From: UMGS755 sp045595795
Lineage (GTDB): Bacteria; Bacillota; Clostridia; UBA1381; UBA9506
Assembly (NCBI GenBank): GCA_045595795.1
Contig: JAZOBC010000022.1
Location: 42,192 to 106,191 of the forward strand
Direction: 5' to 3'
Length of the DNA: 64,000 bases
Shown here: one piece after another, positions 50,573 through 58,984 of the stretch
Position numbering within the stretch: position 1 is the stretch's first letter
How the letters are laid out: every line of letters begins with the position of its first letter
Position numbers and translations under genes: made by a program
The notes under the pieces: model-generated
What the model was told of the DNA's origin: nothing
What the model saw: only the letters and a program-made list of their open reading frames with translations
Database searches by the model: none

Positions 50573-51715
50573 ATGGCAGAAAAAAGAGATTATTATGAAG
50601 TGCTGGGTGTGAGTAAGGGAGCCTCTAGCGACGAAATTAAAAAAGCATATCGCAAGCTGGCGAAAAAATATCATCCGGACTTAAACCCGGATAATAAAGA
50701 GGCAGAACAAAAATTTAAAGAAGCAGGCGAAGCCTATGAAGTGTTGTCTGACCCGGATAAAAAGCAACGCTATGATCAGTTCGGTCACGCCGGTGTTGAC
50801 CCCAATTTTGGCGCCGGTGGTGGCGGCTTTGGCGGCGGTTTTGGCGGCTTTGATTTCGGCGATATTTTTGATGGCTTTTTCGGCGGCGGCTTTGGTGGCC
50901 GCGGCGGTGGCAGAAATACACCGAAGCCTGGCTCTAATTTAGAAACCAGTGTGAATTTAACCTTTGAAGAAGCGGCTTTTGGCTGTGAGAAGGAAATTCA
51001 TTTATATAGAACAGAATATTGCTCAGAGTGTGAGGGCAGCGGCGCCAAAGCCGGCAGTGAGGTAGTCACTTGTTCAACCTGTGGCGGCAGCGGTCAGGTT
51101 CGCAGCACCCAGCGTACCGTTTTGGGCAACATGTCCACGGTGACAACCTGCGGCACTTGTGGTGGCAAAGGTAAAATTGTGAAAGACCCTTGCGACACCT
51201 GTAAAGGTAAGGGCAAGGTTAGAAAATCCAGAACCATTAAGGTGAACATTCCTGCAGGCATTGACCATGGCCAAAGCATCTCCTTATCCGGCCAGGGGAA
51301 TGTGGGCGACCAAGGGGCACCGGTGGGCAATTTGTTTGTGACCGTTTCGGTGCAGCCCCACGAAATTTTTAAGCGTAATAATTTTGATGTGATGAGTGAG
51401 GTGCCCATTACCTTTGTGCAGGCGGCGCTGGGTGCTGAGCTTGAAGTGCCGACATTAGACGGCAAGGTGAAATACAGTATCCCCGAAGGGACTCAAACAG
51501 GTACGGTCTTCCGTTTAAAAGGCAAGGGTATTCCCATGCTGCGTCGTAATGGCAGAGGCGACCAATATGTGAAGGTAATGGTTGAAATTCCCACCCATTT
51601 ATCTCAGAAGCAAAAGGATATTCTGCGAGAGTTTGATAGCAGCTTAAACAGCAAAAATCATTCCAAACAGAAAAGCTTTTTTGATAAAATGCGTGGAGGC
51701 AGCGGAAAGGGTTGA
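50573..51715 (+). CDS. dnaJ: Co-chaperone DnaJ (Hsp40)
   Basis: 380 aa. The J-domain has KKYHPDLNPDN with the HPD triad (about 32-34). A Gly/Phe-rich linker (GGGFGGGFGGFDFGD) follows. Four zinc repeats CSECEGSG, CSTCGGSG, CGTCGGKG and CDTCKGKG lie at about 150-215, and the C-terminal substrate domains include the LDGKVKYSIPEGTQTG strand. It hands unfolded proteins to DnaK and stimulates its ATPase. Its stop overlaps the upstream alternative start of the lipoate ligase gene. Confidence 0.97.
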   Translation: MAEKRDYYEVLGVSKGASSDEIKKAYRKLAKKYHPDLNPDNKEAEQKFKEAGEAYEVLSDPDKKQRYDQFGHAGVDPNFGAGGGGFGGGFGGFDFGDIFDGFFGGGFGGRGGGRNTPKPGSNLETSVNLTFEEAAFGCEKEIHLYRTEYCSECEGSGAKAGSEVVTCSTCGGSGQVRSTQRTVLGNMSTVTTCGTCGGKGKIVKDPCDTCKGKGKVRKSRTIKVNIPAGIDHGQSISLSGQGNVGDQGAPVGNLFVTVSVQPHEIFKRNNFDVMSEVPITFVQAALGAELEVPTLDGKVKYSIPEGTQTGTVFRLKGKGIPMLRRNGRGDQYVKVMVEIPTHLSQKQKDILREFDSSLNSKNHSKQKSFFDKMRGGSGKG

Positions 51716-51720
51716 TCGCT

Positions 51721-52698
51721 GTGCTGTTTATTTATAACGAGAGTACAGATCCCTATTTTAATTTAGCAGCAGAAGAATTTTTGGTGAAGGAACTGCAAGA
51801 AGAAGTTTTTATGCTGTGGCGTAACCACAATACCATTGTGGTGGGTCGCAACCAAAATACGCTGTCAGAAATTCATTATGACTATGTGCAGGAGAACAAT
51901 ATCTCCGTTGTTCGTCGTATGACCGGCGGTGGTGCAGTATTTCACGATATGGGCAACGTGAATTTTACCTTTATTGTGAATTCGCGGAATGATTTTAACA
52001 ACTATCAGCGCTTTACTGAGCCTGTGCTTGGTTTTCTAAACAGCCTTGGTGTTGCGGCATCCTTAACAGGGAGAAACGATTTGGTGATTGGCGAGCAGAA
52101 AATTTCCGGCAATGCACAATATATGTATCAAGGCAGGATGCTCCATCATGGCACATTGCTTTATTGTGCAGAGCAGAATCGATTGGCAGAGGCCTTGAAG
52201 GTATCCCCGGAAAAGTTTCAGTCTAAAGGGATTCAATCTGTGCGCAGCCGTGTGACCAACATTGCATCACACATGGAAAATCCACCGTCATCGGAGGATT
52301 TTATTTATGCATTTGCAGACTATATGGTTAAAAATATACCGGATTGCCAATACTATGATTTAAAGAAACATGAAGAGGCAATTCGCCGATTGCGTGATGA
52401 AAAATATGCCACATGGGAATGGAATTTCGGCTATTCACCCAAATATGAATTTATACGTCGTGAGAGGTTTCCTTTTGGAACGGTGGAGATTCATATGGAT
52501 ATTGCGGGACAGTCGGAAATCAAAAGCGTGAAGTTGTTTGGTGATTTCTTTTCCCGTCAGCCTGTGGAGCAGTTAGAAGCTATGCTTTGCGGTGTTTCAC
52601 ATGAAGACGGTGCAATTCGCGAGGCACTGCGTGGGGCATGTGTATCGGACTATATAGAGGGTATGTCTAACGATGAATTTGTAAAAATGTTGTTTTAG
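51721..52698 (+). CDS. lplA: Lipoate-protein ligase A
   Basis: 325 aa from GTG 51721; AAAGGG lies 9 nt upstream and the opening then matches the family (LFIYNESTDPYFNLAAEE). TTG 51712, overlapping the dnaJ stop, is an alternative. Lipoate-AMP binding residues are in RRMTGGGAVFHDMGN (about 68-82) and NDLVIGEQKISGNAQ (about 117-131, with the catalytic Lys). A C-terminal accessory domain is present. It attaches lipoate to GcvH or 2-oxoacid dehydrogenases. No lipoyl-protein gene is adjacent. It probably shares the heat-shock transcript. Confidence 0.9.
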   Translation: MLFIYNESTDPYFNLAAEEFLVKELQEEVFMLWRNHNTIVVGRNQNTLSEIHYDYVQENNISVVRRMTGGGAVFHDMGNVNFTFIVNSRNDFNNYQRFTEPVLGFLNSLGVAASLTGRNDLVIGEQKISGNAQYMYQGRMLHHGTLLYCAEQNRLAEALKVSPEKFQSKGIQSVRSRVTNIASHMENPPSSEDFIYAFADYMVKNIPDCQYYDLKKHEEAIRRLRDEKYATWEWNFGYSPKYEFIRRERFPFGTVEIHMDIAGQSEIKSVKLFGDFFSRQPVEQLEAMLCGVSHEDGAIREALRGACVSDYIEGMSNDEFVKMLF

Positions 52699-52705
52699 GA
52701 GGAAA

Positions 52706-54082
52706 ATGATGTTTCAAAAGGAAAGCGGCTGGAAAGCAGTAGATGCTGCTGCAAAAGAACAAATTTTTAGTTTTGCAGAAGGCTATAAAACATACTTAGA
52801 TAAAGGAAAAACAGAGCGTCTTGCCTGCAAAGAGGCACTTAGCATGGCAAAGGCTCATGGTTTTGTGGATTTAGAGGCTCAAAACTCACTAAAGCCCGGC
52901 GATAAGGTGTATATTGTCAATCGTGATAAAAATTTGTTTTTGGCAGTCATCGGCAAGGAACCGGTGGAGCAGGGAATTTCGTTTGTTATTTCTCATATTG
53001 ACAGTCCGAGACTGGACTTAAAGCAAAATCCACTGTATTGCGATAGCGGCTTGGCGTTGTTTAAAACCCATTACTATGGTGGTATCAAAAAATATCAGTG
53101 GACGGCAGTTCCCTTGGCGCTACACGGTGTTGTCATCAAGCAGGATGGCAGTCGCGTGGATATCAGCATTGGCGATGAACCGAATGACCCTATTTTATAT
53201 ATCAGCGATTTGTTGCCTCATTTGGCAGAAGACCAGATGAAGAAAAAAGCCACCGAGATTATTGGTGGCGAGGCGCTGAATCTGATTGTGGGTAGCATGC
53301 CTGCTGCTGATTGCGACAAGGATGCAGAAAAGGAAGCCATCCTGCAGCTGCTGCATGAAAAATATGGCATTTGCGAAGAGGATTTTCTCTCAGCTGAGCT
53401 TGAAGCGGTTCCGGCTCTTGCTGCGAAAGACGTGGGCTTTGACCGCAGCCTGGTAGGCGCCTATGGTCATGATGACCGTGTGTGTGCTTACACTTCTTTA
53501 AAAGCATTGCTTGAAGTTGAAGCACCTAATAAAACCGCTGTTTGTCTGCTGACAGATAAAGAGGAAATCGGCAGTATGGGTAACACCGGTATGCGTTCGG
53601 CTTTTTTTGAATATGCCGTAGCACTGTTAATTGAAAAGACAACCGGTGGTTATAACGAATTACAACTGAAGCGTACCTTCAGACATTCTTATTGTTTATC
53701 ATCAGATGTAAACGGTGGTGTAGACCCCACCTTCCCTGAGGTGAATGATAAGATGAATGCTTCTTATATTGGCAGAGGGATTGTTTTAACAAAGTATACC
53801 GGATCACGCGGTAAGGCCGGCACATCCGATGCCAGTGCTGAGTTTGTCGGCCTCATTCGCCGTTGCTTTGATGAAAACAACGTGATGTGGCAAAGCGGTG
53901 AACTTGGCAAGGTGGATGCCGGTGGCGGCGGCACCATTGCACAGTATGTAGCTAACCTTGACATGGAGGTCGTGGATTGCGGTGTTCCTCTGCTTTCTAT
54001 GCATGCACCTTATGAGGTGGCTTCTAAGTTAGATATCTATATGGCATATCGGGCCTATAAAGCATTTTATACATTTTGTTAA
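52706..54082 (+). CDS. M18 family zinc aminopeptidase
   Basis: 458 aa. Metal ligand motifs of the M18 family are visible: ISHIDSPRLDLKQ (His-x-Asp, about 96-108), AYGHDDRVCAYTSL (about 252-265), the catalytic Glu pair in LTDKEEIGSMG, SSDVNGGVDP, and a C-terminal SMHAPYEVASKLD with the last His. It forms large cytosolic complexes that remove N-terminal residues, often acidic ones, from peptides. AGGAGG lies 6 nt ahead of ATG 52706. It follows the ligase gene by 7 nt and ends the transcript. Confidence 0.9.
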   Translation: MMFQKESGWKAVDAAAKEQIFSFAEGYKTYLDKGKTERLACKEALSMAKAHGFVDLEAQNSLKPGDKVYIVNRDKNLFLAVIGKEPVEQGISFVISHIDSPRLDLKQNPLYCDSGLALFKTHYYGGIKKYQWTAVPLALHGVVIKQDGSRVDISIGDEPNDPILYISDLLPHLAEDQMKKKATEIIGGEALNLIVGSMPAADCDKDAEKEAILQLLHEKYGICEEDFLSAELEAVPALAAKDVGFDRSLVGAYGHDDRVCAYTSLKALLEVEAPNKTAVCLLTDKEEIGSMGNTGMRSAFFEYAVALLIEKTTGGYNELQLKRTFRHSYCLSSDVNGGVDPTFPEVNDKMNASYIGRGIVLTKYTGSRGKAGTSDASAEFVGLIRRCFDENNVMWQSGELGKVDAGGGGTIAQYVANLDMEVVDCGVPLLSMHAPYEVASKLDIYMAYRAYKAFYTFC

Positions 54083-54089
54083 AAATAAA

Positions 54090-54130
54090 GAGGCTGTAGC
54101 AAAACATTTGGTTTTGCTACAGCGTCTTTT
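54090..54130. terminator. Bidirectional terminator between the aminopeptidase and XRE genes
   Basis: 13-bp stem GCTGTAGCAAAAC/GTTTTGCTACAGC with an ATTTG loop, flanked by AAAGA and TCTTTT on the two sides. Confidence 0.88.
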
Positions 54131-54133
54131 ACT

Positions 54134-54535
54134 TCATGCGTGTTCTTTTTTTATTTTTTCCTCTTGCTTTGCTACAATATAGTCATAGTAGGCTAGCATA
54201 CTGATTTTTTGCTCAAGAGGGAGCAGTGAAATATCTAAACTGTTGCCGTGATTCTGAATCAGTTCTTTTAGCTTTTGTGATTGTGTTCGACCTTGCTCAC
54301 AACATGATGTTCTGCGAAAAATCGGCTGGTTTTCAAAAAAATCAACGGATACATGGCAGGCCTCGGCAATTTTTGAAAGAACCTCTTCATCGGGTTGACG
54401 CTTGCCGGTTTCATAATTTGCCAAAGAGCTTCTTGAAATGCCGATGATGCCGGATAAATCCTCTTGCGACATGTTTTTATGAGCGCGCAGCATTTTGATT
54501 TTCATGGATAGTGAATAATTTTGTTGCCTTCTCAT
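54134..54535 (-). CDS. XRE-family helix-turn-helix regulator
   Basis: 133 aa. The HTH_3 domain spans about residues 8-63: MLRAHKNMSQEDLSGIIG, ISRSSLANYETGKRQP and LSKIAEACHVSVDFF. The C-terminal half is helical with no known sensor domain and may dimerise. It is transcribed alone from a strong promoter. Copies of ACAACTAAAA overlap that promoter's spacer and form the arms of the adjacent palindrome, so autoregulation is likely (inference). The target genes are unknown; prophage genes are absent around it. Confidence 0.88.
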   Translation of the reverse strand: MRRQQNYSLSMKIKMLRAHKNMSQEDLSGIIGISRSSLANYETGKRQPDEEVLSKIAEACHVSVDFFENQPIFRRTSCCEQGRTQSQKLKELIQNHGNSLDISLLPLEQKISMLAYYDYIVAKQEEKIKKEHA

Positions 54536-54564
54536 AAGTTGACCTCCTAACTGTTGTCAATACA

Positions 54565-54593
54565 ATTATACAACTAAAATCCAAGAAAGTCAA
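54565..54593 (-). promoter_or_regulatory. Promoter of the XRE regulator gene, with candidate operator
   Basis: Minus-strand TTGACT (54593-54588), 17-bp spacer, TATAAT (54570-54565). TTTTAGTTGT (54579-54570) overlaps the end of the spacer and the first base of the -10 and is repeated in the palindrome 18-60 bp upstream. Confidence 0.82.
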
Positions 54594-54596
54594 CAA

Positions 54597-54641
54597 AAAA
54601 ACAACTAAAAATACAAATATTTTGTATTTTTAGTTGTTTTT
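54597..54641 (-). terminator. 21-bp perfect palindrome: terminator of the tagA-recO operon and possible XRE operator
   Basis: Arms 54597-54617 and 54621-54641 are exact inverted copies with a 3-nt TAT centre. On the minus strand the stem is followed by more T, so it can end the operon 5 nt after the DUF2344 stop. Each arm contains ACAACTAAAA, also found in the XRE promoter. The stem is AT-rich, weaker per base than usual terminators, but long. Confidence 0.75.
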
Positions 54642-54646
54642 AAACT

Positions 54647-55306
54647 TTACAATAGTGGTGTTCCCTGTTCGGAAAGGATTTTTACACGATGTATGTCAAA
54701 ATCGGAAAAACTAAAACCATCAATATATTGGTGCATGGCTGCGAGCACAAGCTCCGGTTTTAAATTGGCGGAAGGGCCGGCAGATAACACCATAGAAAGC
54801 TGCATGCTGTCTGCACAGGAATCTGTGACTGTAAGAGAAAGAATATCCGGCAAAATATCTGTTTCTTCATTTTTTCGTTTGGTTTTTTTCTCAATCATCA
54901 CAGAAGGACGGTTTAAAAATTCGCTCATCTTTTCTGCTTCTATGGGGCTACAATAAACCGTTACACGATATTCGGCATAGCGGATGTCAGAAAGCTTTTT
55001 CATGCCGGGGATTCGCTGTGCAAGACCATTAATATGTAATCCTTTGGGCAGCGCCTTGTTCAGTGCATCAATATCGGCATTGGTCAGCTCACGCTCTGTT
55101 TCGGCGTCCATATATTCACATTCACTGGTGACGCCTACAGACAATGGCAAACCAATGGCAAGCTTAGGATGGGGGTTAAAACCCTCAGAATAGGTGAGCG
55201 GGATGTGTGCACGCTTAAAAGAACGGGAGAACAGACGAATGAGGTCTAAGTGAGATACATATTTTGCATCCCCGTATTTTGCATAGCCGAAACGGTATTT
55301 AACCAC
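54647..55306 (-). CDS. TIGR03936/DUF2344 family radical-SAM-associated protein
   Basis: 219 aa from GTG 55306, chosen because GAGGAGG lies 8 nt upstream; ATG 55324 and GTG 55315 would overlap that site. The family opening RFGYAKYGDAKYVSHLDLIRLFSRS is visible in parts, followed by PLTYSEGFNPHPKLAIGLPL. These proteins nearly always follow a TIGR03960 radical SAM protein, sometimes fused to it, and are thought to work with it; the reaction is unknown. It overlaps that gene by 8 nt. It lacks Cys clusters of its own. Confidence 0.85.
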   Translation of the reverse strand: MVKYRFGYAKYGDAKYVSHLDLIRLFSRSFKRAHIPLTYSEGFNPHPKLAIGLPLSVGVTSECEYMDAETERELTNADIDALNKALPKGLHINGLAQRIPGMKKLSDIRYAEYRVTVYCSPIEAEKMSEFLNRPSVMIEKKTKRKNEETDILPDILSLTVTDSCADSMQLSMVLSAGPSANLKPELVLAAMHQYIDGFSFSDFDIHRVKILSEQGTPLL

Positions 55307-57131
55307 AGAAATCACCCTCCTCAAACTGTTTTATGCCACAGCCGGAACAGCTTTCCCAGCAGTTGCGCGTCACTTCGCCGCGCTTGGCTTTTTCATTTTC
55401 GCGTTCTAAAAACTTTCGTGAAACGCCCGGGTCAATGACTTCCCAGGGGAGAATTTCTTCGTAACTTCTTTCGCGATGGTTGTAGAAATTAGGGTCAATG
55501 CCCTCTAAGCGAAATGCTTCTTGCCATAAATCATACTGGAAGCATTCCTGCCACGCATCAAAGCGTACGCCTAACTTCTGCGCGCGAATCAGCACGCGAG
55601 CGAGTTTGCGGTCACCACGAGCAAATACGCCCTCTAAAACGCTGAGCTTGGCTTCGTGCCAGTTATACTGAATGGCCTTGTCACGAATTTCATCTTTGAT
55701 TAAATGTTGTTTGTCTCGCAGGGTTTCAATGTCGTCCTGCGCTGCCCACTGAAAGGGGGTAAAGGGCTTGGGCACAAAGGATGAGGCAGACACGGTGACC
55801 CTAAGCCCCTTGTTGCGCTTTTCCTTTGGTGTATCACGGTAGGCCTGCACAACCTTGTGCGCCAAATGTGCAATTTGCTTCACGTCATCTTCTGTTTCGG
55901 TAGGCAGACCAATCATAAAGTAGAGCTTAACACCGCTGTATCCGCCGGCGAAGGCTAAGGACACAGAGCGGATTAAATCTTCTTCATTCACGCCTTTGTT
56001 AATGACATCGCGCAAACGCTGAGAACCTGCCTCGGGGGCAAAGGTTAAGCCACTTTTGCGCACCTTTTGAACCTTTTGCATGAGCTCCAAGGAAAAATTA
56101 TCAATTCTAAGGGAGGGCAAACTCAGGTTAATTTTCTTTTCCACGGTCAAGTCCAGCAGTCCTTCTGTGAGCTCTGCTAATTGGGTGTAATCACTGGTGG
56201 AGAGACTGGACATGGAAATTTCTTCATAGCCTGTGCTTTCAATCAGCTTTTCGGCCAGCTCTAAGAGCCGCTTTGGGCTTCTTTGACGAACGGGACGGTA
56301 AATCATGCCTGCCTGGCAGAAACGGCAACCGCGAATGCAACCACGGAATAGCTCTAATGTAATGCGGTCGTGGATGATTTCCATATAAGGCACAATCATA
56401 GCTTCGGGATAAAAAGCCTTGTCCATATCCCGAACGAACTGTTTTTTCACCCGGGCAGGGGCTTTGGGATGGTTGGGAACCATTTCCTTTATTGTGCCAT
56501 CTTCGTTGTAGGTCACATCATAAAAACCGGGGACATAAATGCCCTGAATGGAAAGCAGTGCTTCTAAAAAGGCGCGTTTGGGTGCGCCGGATTGTTTCCA
56601 GGTGCGATAGGCATTCATGACCTGGATGATTTGCTCTTCACTTTCGCCAATCATGAAAAAGTCCATGACGTCGGCCAGTGGCTCAGGATTATAAGCGCAG
56701 GGGCCGCCGGCATAAATAAAAGGTGCATCCTCGCCGCGGTCAGTACGCAGAGGCGCAATGCCTGCAAGGTCTAACATGTTAATGATGTTAGAATAGCTCA
56801 TTTCATATTGCAGAGTGAAGCCCACGATATCAAAATCTGCAACAGGGGTTCGGGTTTCAATGGAAAACAGCGGAATTTTATTTTCACGCATTTTTTCTTC
56901 CATGTCTGTCCAGGGAGCAAACACGCGGTCGCAATAAATATCCGGCTCGTTGTTTAATAAATGATATAAAATTTTGATGCCCAGATGGGACATGCCTACC
57001 TCATATACATCGGGGAAACAAAAGGCAAACCGAATGTATACTTCTGACAAATCCTTATGTACGCTGTTATATTCCGTACCGATATAACGGGCAGGCTTTT
57101 GCACTTCTTTTAAAATTCTGTCCAGTTCCAT
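55299..57131 (-). CDS. TIGR03960 family radical SAM protein with B12-binding-like N-terminus
   Basis: 610 aa. The N-terminal 230 residues resemble a B12-binding-type Rossmann domain (FCFPDVYEVGMSHLGIKIL, YAGGPCAYNPEPL). The radical SAM cluster motif is CIRGCRFCQAG (about 263-273), CxxxCxxC type. A TIM-barrel core with TFAPEAGSQRLRDVINKG follows. The C-terminus has a further Cys group, CWESCSGCG, which may bind another iron-sulfur cluster. The substrate is unknown. In many Bacillota this gene and its DUF2344 partner sit near rng and rplU-rpmA; here they close an operon with recO and era. Confidence 0.88.
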   Translation of the reverse strand: MELDRILKEVQKPARYIGTEYNSVHKDLSEVYIRFAFCFPDVYEVGMSHLGIKILYHLLNNEPDIYCDRVFAPWTDMEEKMRENKIPLFSIETRTPVADFDIVGFTLQYEMSYSNIINMLDLAGIAPLRTDRGEDAPFIYAGGPCAYNPEPLADVMDFFMIGESEEQIIQVMNAYRTWKQSGAPKRAFLEALLSIQGIYVPGFYDVTYNEDGTIKEMVPNHPKAPARVKKQFVRDMDKAFYPEAMIVPYMEIIHDRITLELFRGCIRGCRFCQAGMIYRPVRQRSPKRLLELAEKLIESTGYEEISMSSLSTSDYTQLAELTEGLLDLTVEKKINLSLPSLRIDNFSLELMQKVQKVRKSGLTFAPEAGSQRLRDVINKGVNEEDLIRSVSLAFAGGYSGVKLYFMIGLPTETEDDVKQIAHLAHKVVQAYRDTPKEKRNKGLRVTVSASSFVPKPFTPFQWAAQDDIETLRDKQHLIKDEIRDKAIQYNWHEAKLSVLEGVFARGDRKLARVLIRAQKLGVRFDAWQECFQYDLWQEAFRLEGIDPNFYNHRERSYEEILPWEVIDPGVSRKFLERENEKAKRGEVTRNCWESCSGCGIKQFEEGDFCG

Positions 57132-57155
57132 GCTTTCAATCCTTTCAGATGGTTT

Positions 57156-57908
57156 CTATTTTCCCAAGATCGTATTTAAATAATCCAGAGAATAGAATTT
57201 ATGGTCAATACATTCAGACAACAAAGCCCCCACATGGTATTCCAGTTCATGAAGTACCTGTGGTGAAAGACGAAATGCAAAGGCTTTTTTATCATCTGAT
57301 TCTAAAATATGCATCATAGCACTCAGGCAAGGGGCAGAGATGGGTTTTGCATCGCGGCTGGATTTAGCGCACGCCTGACAAAGGAGCCCACCCTCTGAAG
57401 GGGTAAAATGCGAAACTTTGGATTCGCCACACGCTACACAACCAAAGAGACAAGGTGAAAACCCCAAAAATTCAAGTAGCTTTAGCTCGTAAACACATTT
57501 GACCGCACGCAGCTCACCGCCCCAACGGGCAAATAAATAAAAGGTGTTTAAAAACAGCGATAAAAGACGCTCGGTGCCCTCTTCTTCCTGAACGGTGTAG
57601 CCTGTTAAATCTGCAATATATGTAGCAAAGGCAAGCCGTTCAATGTTTGAGGTCAGGCTGTAAAAGCTTTCAAGTAGTTCGCAGCTGTTTATGCGATACA
57701 TTTCCCGTCCGGGATATAAAATAAATTCGCTATAGGCAAAAAGGGAGGTCCCGGCAGAGAGTCTGTTCTTAAACCCCTTTGCTCCACGTGCCGAGGCCTT
57801 AATGACACCGAAATCCTTTGTAAAAAGCGTTAAAATCAGGTCATTGTCCTTCACCCGGGTTTGTCTGATTACAACACCGGTCGTCTTTAAAAGCTCCATA
57901 ATCACCAC
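57156..57908 (-). CDS. recO: DNA repair protein RecO
   Basis: 250 aa. The N-terminal OB-fold (TTGVVIRQTRVKDNDLILTLFT) is followed by a helical domain and a C4 zinc finger with CLFGCVACGE and GGLLCQACA (about 150-180). RecO helps RecR load RecA on single-stranded DNA. GAGGG lies 6 nt before GTG 57908, so that start is used; ATG 57899 would fit family length equally well. The first part overlaps yqzL by 68 nt in another frame, an unusually long overlap. Confidence 0.9.
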   Translation of the reverse strand: MVIMELLKTTGVVIRQTRVKDNDLILTLFTKDFGVIKASARGAKGFKNRLSAGTSLFAYSEFILYPGREMYRINSCELLESFYSLTSNIERLAFATYIADLTGYTVQEEEGTERLLSLFLNTFYLFARWGGELRAVKCVYELKLLEFLGFSPCLFGCVACGESKVSHFTPSEGGLLCQACAKSSRDAKPISAPCLSAMMHILESDDKKAFAFRLSPQVLHELEYHVGALLSECIDHKFYSLDYLNTILGK

Positions 57909-58002
57909 TGTTTTCCCTCAAATTTACGGTTTGTTTGTATAATAAATAACCGTCAATGCTGCCGGTTTTGGTAAACACATCCCAAGCAAAATTTTCAAGC
58001 AT
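57841..58002 (-). CDS. yqzL: YqzL family small protein
   Basis: 53 aa. ATG 58002 is preceded by GGAGG at the right distance. The start MLENFAWDVFTKTGSIDGYL matches the YqzL family pattern (a short Trp-containing helix, then TGsIdaYLLyK) and the length is near that of B. subtilis YqzL (47 aa). YqzL sits between era and recO in many Bacillota, as here. Function is unknown. The last 22 codons run into recO in another frame, giving a Cys-Cys and Gly-rich tail that is probably not conserved. Confidence 0.75.
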   Translation of the reverse strand: MLENFAWDVFTKTGSIDGYLLYKQTVNLRENSGDYGAFKDDRCCNQTNPGEGQ

Positions 58003-58093
58003 GTTTCTGCCTCCTTGTCATGACTCTATTACTATTTTGACAGGGAGCATGAGGAATATACTATGAAAAATTTTCTATAAGGCGGATAAAAAA

Positions 58094-58984
58094 TTATTCA
58101 CCGGTATAACCAAAATTTCGTAAAACACTTTCACGGTTTCGCCAATCGTCTTTCACCTTCACCCAAAGCTTTAAAAGAACTTTTTTCTCCAGCATTTCTT
58201 CAATGTCGGCTCTGGCGAGTGACCCTGCTTCTTTTAAAACCGAGCCGCCTTTTCCGATGACAATGCCTTTGTGGCTCTGTTTTTCGCAATAAATATTCAC
58301 TTCAATATCATAAAGCTTTTCCTTTTCCTTCATGGAAAACACTTCAATGGCAATGCCGTGGGGAATTTCCTGGTCTAACAAGTAAAGCAGCTTTTCGCGC
58401 ACCAACTCTGCCACCAGCTGACGCTCGGGCTGATCTGTTACCGTGTCTTCCGGGAAATACATCGGCCCTTCGGGGATATATTGCGCGAGTTCGGAAAGCA
58501 GCGGTGCAAGACCGTCGTTTTGCTTGGCAGATATCATATAGACAGCGGCAAAATCAAAGCATTGCTGATAGGCAGCAATTACCGGCAGCAGCCGCTCTTT
58601 TTTGACGCGGTCGATTTTGTTAATTACCAATATGACAGGAATCTCTGTTTTTTTCAAATCTTCCATGATTTTCAGTTCAATTTTGCCGGGATTTTCTGTG
58701 GGCTCAACCAAAAACAACACCGCATCGGCATCTCGCATGGCACTGCCCGCTGATTTCATCATAGTTTCTCCCAGCTTAGTAAAGGGACGGTGGATACCGG
58801 GGGTATCCACAAACACGATTTGCATGTTTTCCTTGTGATAAACGCCCAAAATATTGTTGCGTGTGGTTTGAGGCTTGTCCGAAATGATGGCAATTTTTTG
58901 GCCAATCATTTGGTTAAGTAATGTAGATTTACCAACATTGGGTCTGCCTAAAATGGCAACGAAGCCTGATTTAAATTCATTCAT
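58094..58984 (-). CDS. era: GTPase Era
   Basis: 296 aa. GTPase motifs: G1 GRPNVGKSTL (about 13-22), G2 QTTRNNILG, G3 DTPGIHRPF and G4 NKIDRV. The C-terminal KH domain has the GKGGSVLKEAGSLAR RNA-binding loop (about 236-250). Era binds the 3' end of 16S rRNA and couples 30S assembly to growth. ATG 58984 overlaps the tagA end by 8 nt. The space of about 90 nt before yqzL holds no clear signal. Confidence 0.96.
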   Translation of the reverse strand: MNEFKSGFVAILGRPNVGKSTLLNQMIGQKIAIISDKPQTTRNNILGVYHKENMQIVFVDTPGIHRPFTKLGETMMKSAGSAMRDADAVLFLVEPTENPGKIELKIMEDLKKTEIPVILVINKIDRVKKERLLPVIAAYQQCFDFAAVYMISAKQNDGLAPLLSELAQYIPEGPMYFPEDTVTDQPERQLVAELVREKLLYLLDQEIPHGIAIEVFSMKEKEKLYDIEVNIYCEKQSHKGIVIGKGGSVLKEAGSLARADIEEMLEKKVLLKLWVKVKDDWRNRESVLRNFGYTGE

